NCBI GenBank assembly: GCA_019636445.1
Contig: JAHBXO010000002.1
Coordinates: 186,001 to 250,000 of the forward strand
DNA from: Gemmataceae bacterium
GTDB lineage: Bacteria > Planctomycetota > Planctomycetia > Gemmatales > Gemmataceae
DNA: 64,000 bases
Reading direction: 5' to 3'
The notes under the pieces are model-generated. The model was not told the origin of the DNA. It made no database searches and saw only the letters and a program-made list of their open reading frames with translations. Numbering within the stretch: position 1 is the stretch's first letter; every line of letters begins with the position of its first letter. This document shows, piece by piece, positions 25,969-34,691 of this stretch. The translations under genes and the position numbers were made by a program.

Positions 25969-27210
25969 TTACTCCCGCGCGAACAGCGATTCCTTCGGGG
26001 CCGTGTACTTCACGGCCAGGTGCGGCGTCTCCAGCCGCTTCTGGTCCTTCGCCAGCGATTGCATCCCGGCTTCGACGAGGCCGGCGGTCAGCAGCGTCCG
26101 CTCGACCGGATACGGAGCGACGCCGGTGAGGAACATCTCCTCCGCCTTCGACATGAGCGAGGCTGAGTAGGTCACGTTCGGATTCGGCGGCAGGTAGAAG
26201 AGCGTCGAGAGCGGCTCGTCCTTCCCTTTCAGCTTCGCGGAGAAGGTGAAGTCGCCGACGAGGCCGTTCAAGAGCAGCATCGTCGCCTTCAGGCCGTCGG
26301 CGTACTCAAAGCGGTAGCAGACCGGCGACTTCACCATCGCCTTCATCTGCGCGAGCGTCGGCATCCGGTGGCTGTAGGTCGGCGGCTGGGCGAGCGTCTG
26401 GCTGCGGGCGAGGCAGGCGTCGAAGAGCTTCGCGCTCCAATCGCCGGCCTCCATCGCCTTCCAGACCGAATCGCCGCGCAGGGCTTGCAGGGACTTGACG
26501 CCGGTCTCGCCCCCCTTACGGCGCTCGGCCATGCACTGGATCACTTCGAGGGCGTGGAAGTCGTAGCTGTCCACGCCGCCCATCGCCACGCACATCACTT
26601 CATCGAGTTCGGCTCCGTAGGGCATATCGATCGCCGGCATCCGCCACGTCACGGGCAAACTCGACCCCGCGAGGAACGGGAACTTCATCGTGCGCGAGAG
26701 GTTCACCATCTCCTTCGCCCACTCCCACTTCCACGAGAGGTGCTTGTCGTTGAAGATCGGCACGACCTTGCCGTCCTTCTGGAAGACTTCGACGCACTGC
26801 TTGAAGAATTCGTAGCGCGGGTACTTCTTCTGGCCGAACTCGTTGTCGGGGTAGTTGCCGTGCTCGCCGATGATGAGCACCGCGTCGACGGCGAGCTTGT
26901 CGGTGCCGTTCCGCAGGGCCTCGGCAACGGACTTATAGATCGTGAAGCCCGATTCCTTCGCCCGCCCGCGGCTGAGGTCGTTCTTTGGGAACTGATCGAC
27001 ATAAGCGGAGACGACGTCGATCGGCGGCCGGTGCCATTTGCCCTTGATCGGGTAGCCGCCGAGGAAGCGCTCGGCCATGTGCCAGGCGTGCGAGCGCTCG
27101 CGCCACTCGGTGGTGACGACGGCGAGTCGTTTCCGCGCGAGCGGCTCGGCGAAGGCGGGGGCGGCGATACCGGCGGCGACAGTGCCGAGAAACTTGCGAC
27201 GTGAAAACAT
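25969..27210 (-). CDS. Tat-exported conserved protein of unknown function
   Basis: 413 residues. The N-terminus MFSRRKFLGTVAAGIAAPAFA is a clear twin-arginine signal. The mature part has an alpha/beta start (KRLAVVTTEWRERSHAWHMAERFLGGYP), and motifs GEHGNYPDNEFGQKKYPRYEF, VPIFNDKHLSW and ELDEVMCVAMGGVDSYDFHALE. These are conserved-looking in planctomycetes, and a Gfo/Idh-like or nucleotide-binding fold is possible, but I do not recognise the family. The ATG at 27210 begins the signal. It diverges from the WD40 gene at 27312 with 101 bp between starts. A substrate is not evident. Confidence 0.8.
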   Translation of the reverse strand: MFSRRKFLGTVAAGIAAPAFAEPLARKRLAVVTTEWRERSHAWHMAERFLGGYPIKGKWHRPPIDVVSAYVDQFPKNDLSRGRAKESGFTIYKSVAEALRNGTDKLAVDAVLIIGEHGNYPDNEFGQKKYPRYEFFKQCVEVFQKDGKVVPIFNDKHLSWKWEWAKEMVNLSRTMKFPFLAGSSLPVTWRMPAIDMPYGAELDEVMCVAMGGVDSYDFHALEVIQCMAERRKGGETGVKSLQALRGDSVWKAMEAGDWSAKLFDACLARSQTLAQPPTYSHRMPTLAQMKAMVKSPVCYRFEYADGLKATMLLLNGLVGDFTFSAKLKGKDEPLSTLFYLPPNPNVTYSASLMSKAEEMFLTGVAPYPVERTLLTAGLVEAGMQSLAKDQKRLETPHLAVKYTAPKESLFARE

Positions 27211-27311
27211 GGCGAGGTACCGGAATGGAGGTGGGGCGGGTTTTCTCGTTTTATCCGGGATCGGCTTGCATTACCTTACACCTGATCCGAAATCCTCATC
27301 CCGAGTCGCAC

Positions 27312-29339
27312 ATGACATCCGCCAAAATGTTGATCGCGCTCGCCCTCCTCGGCTGCGCTCCGCTCGCGGCGCAGGACCGCGCGGCCACGCTCGAATACGC
27401 GCATGCCGTCTACCGGGCGCACGCGGAGTTCCGCAACGGCCAGTCGGCGCGGGCGCTCGCGCTGCTGGAATCCTGCCGCGAAGACCTGCGCGGCTGGGAA
27501 TGGCACTACGTGAACCGCCTCTGTCGGCCCGAACAACTGACGCTCCCCGCGGCGAAACCGGACGGAACGAAGCGCAACTTCCAGACGGCGAGCTACAGCC
27601 CCGACGGCAAACTCATCCTCACCGCCGACGGCGACGCGAACGCGAGCCTCTGGGACGCCGACACCGGCGCGCTGGCGCGGACGTTCACCGAACAGAATTT
27701 CAAAGTCCGCCACGCGCACTTCAGCCCCGACGGCAAACAGGTCCTGACCAGCGGCGACGCCACCACCGCGACGATCTGGGACACCGCCACCGGCAAGCCG
27801 GTCCGCACGCTCGAACGGAAGCAGCGCGCCATCGGCGCGGCGAACTGGAGCCATGACGGCAAACGGCTCGTCACCAGCGGCAACCGCGACATCACCGTCT
27901 GGGACACCCAAACGGGAACGGAACTCCGCTCCTTCCCCAGCATCGCCTTTTATTCCTGCCGCCCGAGCTTCAACAAGGACGGCACACGTATCGTCTCCAA
28001 TGGCTTCGGCGCGTCCGGCACTTTCGACCCCGAGACCGGCAAGCAGCTCGTCCGCGTGCCCCCGGGCGGCAACGGCACCACGAACATCGCCCGCTTCCAC
28101 CCCGACGGCACCCGCTTCGTCGCCTCCGCCACCGATGGCATCGCCCGCGTTCACAAAACCGACGATGGTTCCATCGTTCTCGAAATCAAGGGCCACAAGA
28201 CCGGTGTCGGCTCGTCTGCATATAGCGCCGACGGCAAACGGATCGTCACCACGTCGGACCGGACCCTCCGCCTCTGGGACGCCGAGAGCGGCAAGGAACT
28301 GAAGAGTTGGCTGACGACCGGCGGCCTGCTCGACGCGACGTTCCACCCGAACGGCGACCGGATCCTGAGCGTCGAGGCCGGCGCGGTCAAGGTGTGGGCG
28401 ATCGACGCCGAGCCGGTGCAGGTCCTCCCCGTCGAACCGGGAAGCTGGATCATCGACGCCACGTTCAGCCCGGACGGGAAGGAAGTCGCCGCCGGCAGCA
28501 CGGGCAAGGTCGGCTGGTACGCCGACGTCTGGGACCTTGCGACTAACAAAACCAGACTGCAGCTCGGCAACCACGACTATGTCGTCCATCAGGTGATTTA
28601 CAGCCCCGATGGATCGCGCATTCTCACGCGCACCGGCACCGGACGCAGCACGATCTGGGATGCCAAGTCCGGCAAGGAGTTGCTCGATCCCGACACCCAG
28701 AAGGATCAAAAGGATTGGTCCGACATTTCGGGATTCAACCGCGACGGCACGAAGCTCGTCTCGCTCAAGGGCGGCTCGCTCCAGCTTCGGGACCTCAAGA
28801 CCGGCGCGGTGCTCCGAGAGATGAAAGGCGACGCGGCGTTCCGAACCTACTGGCCCGGGCCGGGCGATGGCGAACTGACCACGTATTCCGGCGGCAAGCT
28901 GAGCCGTTGGAATGAAGACAAGGGAGAGGTCAAGTCCGCCGTAGCATGCGACGGCGCGCCGAAGGGCATCGAGTACCTCTGGCTCTCCCCGGACGCCAAG
29001 CGTCTAATCGTCTCGGAACGCAACGGGCCGGCGACGCTGTGGGACGCGACGAATGGCCGGAAGATCGGCCCGCTTCCGGCGCTGACGGTGTACTCGAAGT
29101 CGAAGATCGCGTTCACGCCCGACGGCTCCCGATTCGCCGTGGCCACGGCCGGCGATACGAACGCTCACATTCTGGACGCCGCGACCGGGATCGAACTGCT
29201 CGCGTTCCCCGCCCTGCCGAAGAACGTCGGCTGTCTGGCGTTCAGCCCCGACGGCACGCGCCTGCTCGCGGGCACCTCCAACGACGACCCGCTGCGCATC
29301 CATACCGGTGGGCCGGGGCCAAAGGCCAAAAGAAAGTGA
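27312..29339 (+). CDS. WD40-repeat beta-propeller protein
   Basis: About 675 residues. A hydrophobic signal (MLIALALLGCAPLAAQ) is followed by a short helical region (YAHAVYRAHAEFRNGQSARALALLESC) and the phrase LRGWEWHYVNRLC, which is often found before WD40 arrays in Gemmata-type proteins. Around ten to twelve WD40 repeats follow, each with a SPDGK..L..GD..ASLWD pattern, sufficient for one or two seven-bladed propellers. It is probably a periplasmic or secreted protein-interaction scaffold. Codons upstream of 27312 are in frame but lack leader character; an ATG at 27327 is an alternative. It has no catalytic motif. It precedes icd with 90 bp between. Confidence 0.85.
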   Translation: MTSAKMLIALALLGCAPLAAQDRAATLEYAHAVYRAHAEFRNGQSARALALLESCREDLRGWEWHYVNRLCRPEQLTLPAAKPDGTKRNFQTASYSPDGKLILTADGDANASLWDADTGALARTFTEQNFKVRHAHFSPDGKQVLTSGDATTATIWDTATGKPVRTLERKQRAIGAANWSHDGKRLVTSGNRDITVWDTQTGTELRSFPSIAFYSCRPSFNKDGTRIVSNGFGASGTFDPETGKQLVRVPPGGNGTTNIARFHPDGTRFVASATDGIARVHKTDDGSIVLEIKGHKTGVGSSAYSADGKRIVTTSDRTLRLWDAESGKELKSWLTTGGLLDATFHPNGDRILSVEAGAVKVWAIDAEPVQVLPVEPGSWIIDATFSPDGKEVAAGSTGKVGWYADVWDLATNKTRLQLGNHDYVVHQVIYSPDGSRILTRTGTGRSTIWDAKSGKELLDPDTQKDQKDWSDISGFNRDGTKLVSLKGGSLQLRDLKTGAVLREMKGDAAFRTYWPGPGDGELTTYSGGKLSRWNEDKGEVKSAVACDGAPKGIEYLWLSPDAKRLIVSERNGPATLWDATNGRKIGPLPALTVYSKSKIAFTPDGSRFAVATAGDTNAHILDAATGIELLAFPALPKNVGCLAFSPDGTRLLAGTSNDDPLRIHTGGPGPKAKRK

Positions 29340-29429
29340 TCCCGCACGGGGAACTCCGGCAACTTCTGTCCGACTTGCGGTGCCGTCCTAGACTAACCGC
29401 TTTCGCATTCCCCGCACCGGAGCCTCCCC

Positions 29430-30644
29430 GTGGCCAAGATCAAGGTGAAGAACCCCGTCGTCGAGATGGACGGCGACGAGATGACCCGCATCATCTGGCA
29501 GAAGATCCGCGAAAAGCTCATCCTCCCTTACCTCGATATCGACCTGAAGTACTTCGACCTCGGCATCGAACACCGCGACGCCACCGACGACAAGGTGACG
29601 TTCGAGTCGGCAGAGGCCACCAAGAAGTACGGCGTCGCCGTCAAGTGCGCCACCATCACGCCCGACGAAGCCCGCGTCAAGGAGTTCAACCTCAAGCGGA
29701 TGTACCCATCGCCCAACGGCACCATCCGGAACATTCTCGACGGTACCATCTTCCGCGAGCCGATCGTCTGCAAGAACGTCCCGCGGCTCGTCGGCCACTG
29801 GGACAAGCCCGTCGTCGTCGCCCGCCACGGCTTCGGCGACCAGTACAAGGCCAGCGAAATCCTCTTCCCGGACGCGGGCACGGTGAAGCTCACCTACACC
29901 CCGGCCGACGGCGGCACGGCCATCGAGAAGGAGGTCTTCAAGGCACCGAGCGCCGGTGTCACGCTCGCCATGTACAACCTCGACAGCTCCATCAAGGGCT
30001 TCGCCCGCGCCTGCTTCAACTACGGACTCGGCCGCGACTACTCCGTCTACCTCAGCACCAAGAACACGATCCTCAAAATCTACGACGGCCGGTTCAAGAA
30101 CCTCTTCCAGGAAGTCTTCGACACCGAATTCAAGGCCGCCTTCGACGCCAAGAAGTTGACCTACGAGCACCGCCTCATCGACGACATGGTCGCCGCCAAC
30201 ATGAAGTGGACCGGCGGCTACCTCTGGGCCTGCAAGAACTACGATGGCGACGTGCAATCCGACACGGTCGCCCAGGGCTACGGCTCGCTCGGCCTCATGA
30301 CCAGCGTGCTCACGACGCCCGACGGCAAGACCGTCGAGGCCGAGGCCGCCCACGGCACGGTCACGCGCCACTACCGCGAGCACCAGAAGGGTAAGCCCAC
30401 CAGCACGAACCCGATCGCCAGCATTTACGCCTGGACCCGCGGCCTCATCTACCGCGGCAAGATGGACGGCACGCCGGACGTCATCAAGTTCGCCGAGACG
30501 CTCGAGAAGGTCTGCGTCGACATGGTCGAGTCCGGCAAGATGACGAAGGACCTGGCGACCCTGATCAGCGACAAGACGCCGTACCTGACGACCGACGGCT
30601 ACCTCGACGCCGTGGACGCGGAGTTGAAAAAGCGAATGGGGTGA
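29430..30644 (+). CDS. icd: Isocitrate dehydrogenase (NADP+), eukaryote-like subfamily
   Basis: 404 residues, starting at GTG with GGAG nearby. It catalyses oxidative decarboxylation of isocitrate to 2-oxoglutarate in the TCA cycle in the cytoplasm. Motifs match the IDH1/2-like homodimeric subfamily rather than E. coli Icd: [14 protein letters not shown] at the start, [19 protein letters not shown] (substrate loop, near 94-112), [20 protein letters not shown] (metal-site aspartates, about 250) and [17 protein letters not shown] (nucleotide site, about 305). The length fits the subfamily. It stands alone, with no operon partner, between the WD40 gene and an inverted repeat. Confidence 0.95.
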   Translation: MAKIKVKNPVVEMDGDEMTRIIWQKIREKLILPYLDIDLKYFDLGIEHRDATDDKVTFESAEATKKYGVAVKCATITPDEARVKEFNLKRMYPSPNGTIRNILDGTIFREPIVCKNVPRLVGHWDKPVVVARHGFGDQYKASEILFPDAGTVKLTYTPADGGTAIEKEVFKAPSAGVTLAMYNLDSSIKGFARACFNYGLGRDYSVYLSTKNTILKIYDGRFKNLFQEVFDTEFKAAFDAKKLTYEHRLIDDMVAANMKWTGGYLWACKNYDGDVQSDTVAQGYGSLGLMTSVLTTPDGKTVEAEAAHGTVTRHYREHQKGKPTSTNPIASIYAWTRGLIYRGKMDGTPDVIKFAETLEKVCVDMVESGKMTKDLATLISDKTPYLTTDGYLDAVDAELKKRMG

Positions 30645-30703
30645 TCCTGTTCCCAGAAAGGATTTGCCGGTTTGTTGTCCAGTCGATCGGTCGTGAACTC
30701 CAG

Positions 30704-30779
30704 ACTCAGAACTCATCCCTCAGCACTCACAACTCGTTTTTTAATTTGAGTCGTGAGTTCTGAGGGATGAGTGCTGAGC
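30704..30779. repeat. 32-bp imperfect inverted repeat with T-rich loop after icd
   Basis: The left arm (about 30704-30735) contains CTCATCCCTCAG and the right arm (about 30748-30779) its complement CTGAGGGATGAG, with about three mismatches over 32 bases and a T-rich loop at 30736-30747. It lies in the 178-bp gap between the convergent ends of icd and the DUF4256 gene and could act as a bidirectional terminator. It may also be a dispersed repeat. Confidence 0.6.
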
Positions 30780-30822
30780 CAAGAGAATCGACTCGAGCGG
30801 CAAATATCACGTGACAACCGTA

Positions 30823-31395
30823 TCACACCCGCAGTAGTCCGCGGAAGCCGCGCACGGCGTAATAGGATTGGGCGCCGTTGTGATAGATGAAAACGGTATC
30901 GTAGCGGCGGTCGCCGAACAGGGCGCCGCCGAGTTCGAGGATGGCGGGCGGCGTTCGCACCCAACTCGACGTGGCCCGGTCGAATTCGCCCAGTTCCTGC
31001 AAGTCGCGGTATTGGGTTTCGGTCAGCAGTTCGATGCCCATCTCTTCGGCCCACTCGACGGCGGAATGCGCCGGCTTGTGCTCTTTCCGCGATTCGAGCG
31101 CGGCGCGGTCGTAGCAGACGCTGCGGCGGCCCTTGGGGCTTTCCGCGGAACAATCGACGAAGTGGAATTCCCCCGTCTTCCGGTCGAAACCGATCACGTC
31201 CGGTTCGCCGCCCGTGCGCTCCATTTCTGACAGCGACCAGAGTTTCTCCGGTCGCGCCTCCAACCGGGCCACGACCTTCGCCCAGGCCACGCCCTCGTGT
31301 CGTTGCGGGTTTTTCTCGAATCGGATTCGCAGGATGTCCAGCAGCGCCGCGCGTTCCGCGGATGACACGGCCGGTTTACTGGAGTTGCGGCTCAT
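30823..31395 (-). CDS. DUF4256 family protein
   Basis: 190 residues, matching the usual length of DUF4256 proteins. Conserved-looking segments are LLDILRIRFEKNPQRHEGV near the N-terminus, ERTGGEPDVIGFD and SAESPKGRRSVCYDRAALE in the centre, and ALFGDRRYDTVFIYHNGAQSYY near the C-terminus. The family is cytoplasmic and of unknown function, often found in diverse bacteria. The ATG at 31395 lies about 50 bp from the 3' end of the TPR-GT41 gene on the same strand, so it may be co-transcribed with it. No signal peptide or membrane segment is present. Confidence 0.82.
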   Translation of the reverse strand: MSRNSSKPAVSSAERAALLDILRIRFEKNPQRHEGVAWAKVVARLEARPEKLWSLSEMERTGGEPDVIGFDRKTGEFHFVDCSAESPKGRRSVCYDRAALESRKEHKPAHSAVEWAEEMGIELLTETQYRDLQELGEFDRATSSWVRTPPAILELGGALFGDRRYDTVFIYHNGAQSYYAVRGFRGLLRV

Positions 31396-31448
31396 GTGAG
31401 TTTCCCGAAAGAGGTCGACCAAAGGCACGAACACCGGATCCCAACCGT

Positions 31449-33503
31449 TCAGGCGCGAATGCGTTCCTTCCATGCCTGGCGGAGAGCGCTTTCCAGTCGG
31501 GTCGTGTAAGCCTTTCCATCGGCGATCGTCTTCGCCACCTGCGAGCGCAGGCCGGTGCGGATGTCGTCGAGCATCTCGCGGTTCTCGGCCCACGTCTTCG
31601 CGAGTTCCACCAGTTGCTCCGGCGACTCGGCCGCGAACTCCGGCAGCCCGACGTGCGTCAGAACGGCCACGCCCTGCCGCGAGACGTAGCTGCGGCCCGC
31701 GACGGCGAGCACCGGTACGCCCATCCAGAGCGCGTCGCCGGTCGTCACGCCGCCGTTGTACGGGAACGGATCGAGCGCGAGGTCGCAGCGCGAATACGCT
31801 TCGAAATAGTCCCGCTTGGGCAGTCGCATCACAAGTTCTAGGCGATCGGGCGGAAGTCCGGCGACGGCGAATCGCTCCTTCAGGATCGCCGCCCCTTCCG
31901 TCGACTGGCCGGCGAGCAAGACCAGCTTCGCATTCGGCACCGCGGCGACCAGTTTCGCCCAGGCCAGCACACAGGCGTCGGAGATCTTGGCGGCGTTGTT
32001 CAGGCAGCCGAAGGTGAACGGCTGACCTGCCAGGGACGGGAGCGGCGTCACGGGCGGCGCGTCCGCCGGCGGCTGATACGCCCAGGCGAGGCCCTCGAGC
32101 CGGAGCAACTTCTCCACGTTGAACGTCTCGGTTTCCCCGGGCGGGTCGGAGACGGCATCGGTGATGCGATAGTCGATCGCCGCGATACCGGTCGTGTTCG
32201 GGTAGCCGAAGAGCAGACACTGGATCGGGGCGGGCCGTCGCGTGAGCGCGAACAGTCGGTTGCCGGCGGTATGGCCGGCGAGGTCGATGAGGATGTCGAT
32301 CTTGTCCGCGCGGATCGTCGCGGCGATGGCGTCGTCGGCCTGCCCGTTGATGAAGCGCCAGCGATCGGCGAGCTTTTGCAGTCGGGCCGTCATGTCGTCC
32401 GGTCGCGGGACGTTGGCGTAGCACGAGACATGCACGCGATCGCGGTCGTGCTTCGCGAGCAGCAACTCGATGAACCCGGCGACGGTGTGGTGCCGGAAAT
32501 CGGCGGAGAGGTAGCCGATCCGCAAGCGGCGTTCGGGGTCCGGGTCCAGCGGTGCCGGGGATTCGGGCACGTTCGGCACGAACCGCGCGGCGAACGAGCG
32601 GTGCTCGGCCGCCACCTGTTCCGGCGAGAGATCCGACAGGTAGTTCAAGGTCAGCAGCAGATTGCTGTGGATCGGCGGGGCGTTCGGGCGGATTTCCAGC
32701 GATCGCCGAATCGCGTCAATCGCCTCGCCGACACGGCCCTGCTCCGTCAGGTTCGTGCCGAGGTTGCTCCAGGCGTCCGCGAAGTTCGGGTTCAGCCGCA
32801 CGGCCTCGCGGTAGTGGCGGCAGGCATCGTCCTTCTGCCCGAGCGCCTCGTAGGCGAGCCCGAGTGTATTGTTCGCGTCCGGGTAGCTCGGATTCAATGC
32901 GAGCGATTTCTTCAGTAGCTCGACGGCTTCCGCGGGGCGACCGGCGTTGGCGATCGCGAGGCCGAGGTTGTTGTAGCCGCGGGCGTCGTCCGGCTTGATC
33001 GCCACGTATTTGCGGAACTGTTCGATCGCGTCGTTCAGATGGCCCGTTCGCAGCATCACGTCGCCGAGCCGGTTGAAGGCGTCCGCGTGGTTCGGATCGA
33101 TCCCCACGGTCTGTCGGAAGCATTCGGCCGCGGCGGTCAGTTCCCCGAGCGAGACGAAGGCCAGCCCCATGTTGAAGTAGGCGCTCGCGTGGGTGGGGTT
33201 GCCCTTCACACAGTCCTGATACTGGGCGACGGCATCACGGTACCGTCCGACTCGGCGGAGCAGGTTGCCGAAATTGAAGTGCGCATCCGGGTAGCCGGGA
33301 TTCGCGGCGAGGCAGAGGGAGTAGCAGTGCGCGGCCTCGTCGAACTTCTCCGCGCGCACAAGAAGGACGCCCAGATTGCACAAGGACGGGGCATGGCCGG
33401 GCAGCTTGTGCAGGATGGAGCGGTAGAGCCGTTCGGCCTCGGCGATATCGCCGGCATGGTGGCGATCGACCGCGGCGGCGAAGATCTGCGTGACGTCGGC
33501 CAT
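31449..33503 (-). CDS. TPR-containing O-GlcNAc transferase-like protein (GT41)
   Basis: 684 residues. Residues about 5-285 hold about eight tetratricopeptide repeats (for example DAHFNFGNLLRRVGRYRDAVAQY, ARGYNNLGLAIANAGRPAEAVELL). From about 310 the GT41 catalytic region begins: RIGYLSADFRHHTVAGF, ILIDLAGHTAGNRL, RPAPIQCLLFGYPNTTG, FGCLNNAAKISD and LDPFPYNGGVTTGDALWMGVPVL. Eukaryotic OGT/SPINDLY members transfer a sugar from a nucleotide donor to Ser/Thr of proteins; bacterial members of this type exist with unknown targets. No signal peptide is seen from the ATG at 33503; a start further upstream at 33542 is open but adds a weak leader overlapping the S18 terminator. It lies downstream of rpsR, separated by that terminator. 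Confidence 0.9.
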   Translation of the reverse strand: MADVTQIFAAAVDRHHAGDIAEAERLYRSILHKLPGHAPSLCNLGVLLVRAEKFDEAAHCYSLCLAANPGYPDAHFNFGNLLRRVGRYRDAVAQYQDCVKGNPTHASAYFNMGLAFVSLGELTAAAECFRQTVGIDPNHADAFNRLGDVMLRTGHLNDAIEQFRKYVAIKPDDARGYNNLGLAIANAGRPAEAVELLKKSLALNPSYPDANNTLGLAYEALGQKDDACRHYREAVRLNPNFADAWSNLGTNLTEQGRVGEAIDAIRRSLEIRPNAPPIHSNLLLTLNYLSDLSPEQVAAEHRSFAARFVPNVPESPAPLDPDPERRLRIGYLSADFRHHTVAGFIELLLAKHDRDRVHVSCYANVPRPDDMTARLQKLADRWRFINGQADDAIAATIRADKIDILIDLAGHTAGNRLFALTRRPAPIQCLLFGYPNTTGIAAIDYRITDAVSDPPGETETFNVEKLLRLEGLAWAYQPPADAPPVTPLPSLAGQPFTFGCLNNAAKISDACVLAWAKLVAAVPNAKLVLLAGQSTEGAAILKERFAVAGLPPDRLELVMRLPKRDYFEAYSRCDLALDPFPYNGGVTTGDALWMGVPVLAVAGRSYVSRQGVAVLTHVGLPEFAAESPEQLVELAKTWAENREMLDDIRTGLRSQVAKTIADGKAYTTRLESALRQAWKERIRA

Positions 33504-33523
33504 TCCAGCACCTGCACGGGCGT

Positions 33524-33552
33524 AAAAAAACCCGGCACGCAACGGCCGGGTT
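33524..33552 (-). terminator. Rho-independent terminator of rpsR
   Basis: Reading the minus strand, AACCCGGC (33552-33545) pairs with GCCGGGTT (33536-33529) and runs directly into seven consecutive T bases. This is a textbook intrinsic terminator 22 bp after the S18 stop. It separates rpsR from the TPR-GT41 gene. Confidence 0.9.
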
Positions 33553-33573
33553 GAATCCGGTACAAGCCGGCCG

Positions 33574-33825
33574 TTACTCGCCCACGTACGGCAGCAGAGC
33601 CATGAACCGGGCGCGCTTGACTGCGGCCGACACGGCCCGCTGGTACGTCGCGCACAGACCGCTCCGCTTGCGGCTGAAGAGTTTCCCCTGACCAGACACC
33701 AGTTTCTTCAAGCTGGTGACGTCCTTATAATCGACGAACGTGGGGCGGGGGCAGCCTTCCTTCGTGCAGAACCGGCAGCGCGTCTTGCCTTTGCGTCGCG
33801 AGACTTTCCGAATCGTCGTTTCCAT
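33574..33825 (-). CDS. rpsR: 30S ribosomal protein S18
   Basis: 83 residues, normal length. The basic N-terminus is followed by CRFCTKEGCPRPTFVDYKDV, and the core has LKKLVSGQGKLFSRKRSGLCATYQRAVSAAVKRARFMALLPYV, diagnostic of S18 in the small subunit platform with S6. The cysteines at 17, 20, 25 and 58 form a cysteine-rich (possibly zinc-binding) variant. It is a single-gene unit here, not in the usual rpsF-ssb-rpsR-rplI order. A strong terminator follows. The ATG at 33825 is unambiguous. Confidence 0.96.
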   Translation of the reverse strand: METTIRKVSRRKGKTRCRFCTKEGCPRPTFVDYKDVTSLKKLVSGQGKLFSRKRSGLCATYQRAVSAAVKRARFMALLPYVGE

Positions 33826-33985
33826 CGGGGTCGATCCACCTGATATTTGGGGAATCGGTAGAGTAGTAAGTACGGCGAGCGACGGCAACGGAAAAAGACA
33901 CCGCGGAAACCAAGGCAATCTCGGTTTTCATCCCTCACGAAAACGCGACGCTGCGATCCGGTCAAACCTTACCACCGCGAACCCG

Positions 33986-34459
33986 ATGCGCCATCCACAG
34001 ATTGTCATTCTCGGCTTTGACGATTGGATCGGCAAACAACTCGCCGATTGCGCGGCGGAGCACCGCTGGCTGGTCAAGGAAGTCCGCCAGACCGGCGCCG
34101 CGCTCGCCCTGCTCCGCCCTCCCCGACCGACCGTGCTGTTCGTGCAATTCGATCCGCTGGCGGATTCGGTCCCCGCGACTCTCGAGTTCCTTCTGGAGTT
34201 GCAAGCCCGGCACGCCTCGGTGAGCACGGTTGCCGTCAGTGACGTGAAAATGAACGAAGCCGATCGTGCCGCCTGGACCGCGACGATCCTCGATCTGGGC
34301 GCGCGGTTCGTGCTCTTCCCGCCGCTCACGCGGCCGGTCCTCGAAGACCTGGCCGGCGGCCTGATGGGGGTGCAACTCGAACGGGCCGGCCGCGAAGCGC
34401 CGGCCCCGCGAGCGGCCGATCCGGTGATCGACCTTGCCGAGGAAGGACTCGCCGAATGA
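33986..34459 (+). CDS. Receiver-like (CheY-fold) protein coupled to a ferredoxin
   Basis: 157 residues. The first 120 residues have the alternating beta-alpha pattern of a response-regulator receiver (QIVILGFDDWIGKQLADCA, TVLFVQFDPLADSVPATLEFLLELQ, VSTVAVSDVKMNEADRAAW, ARFVLFPPLTRPVLEDLAG). The position expected for the phosphoacceptor Asp holds FDPLAD, so whether it is phosphorylated is unclear. A 30-residue Ala/Arg-rich tail follows. The stop overlaps the ferredoxin ATG by 4 bp, so the two are translated together. The start at 33986 was chosen as the first Met of the fold. Function is unknown. Confidence 0.7.
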   Translation: MRHPQIVILGFDDWIGKQLADCAAEHRWLVKEVRQTGAALALLRPPRPTVLFVQFDPLADSVPATLEFLLELQARHASVSTVAVSDVKMNEADRAAWTATILDLGARFVLFPPLTRPVLEDLAGGLMGVQLERAGREAPAPRAADPVIDLAEEGLAE

Positions 34460-34656
34460 GCCGGTTGCCCATGGTGGACGAACGAACGTGCATCGGCTGT
34501 GCCGAGTGTGTGGAGATCTGTCCGACGGCTTGTCTGGAGATGGCGGGACCGCGACCGTGGCTGCCGCGACCACGCGATTGCACGGCATGCACCGCTTGCG
34601 AATTGATCTGCCCGACGAACGCGATCGAAATGCGTGAACCGAACCCGAACGAATAG
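34456..34656 (+). CDS. Small 2x[4Fe-4S] ferredoxin
   Basis: 66 residues with two complete iron-sulfur motifs: CIGCAECVEICP (Cys12, 15, 18, 22) and CTACTACELICP (Cys42, 45, 48, 52). This is the bacterial clostridial-type electron carrier, cytoplasmic and low potential. The length is normal. It overlaps the receiver-like gene upstream by ATGA. The redox partner is not evident in the neighbourhood; the receiver-like protein might be its partner or a redox-dependent regulator (inference). A 35-bp gap separates it from the convergent Gfo/Idh gene. Confidence 0.92.
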   Translation: MSRLPMVDERTCIGCAECVEICPTACLEMAGPRPWLPRPRDCTACTACELICPTNAIEMREPNPNE

Positions 34657-34691
34657 GGCGGGTCGGCATCGCGCCGACCCGCACCATTTCA

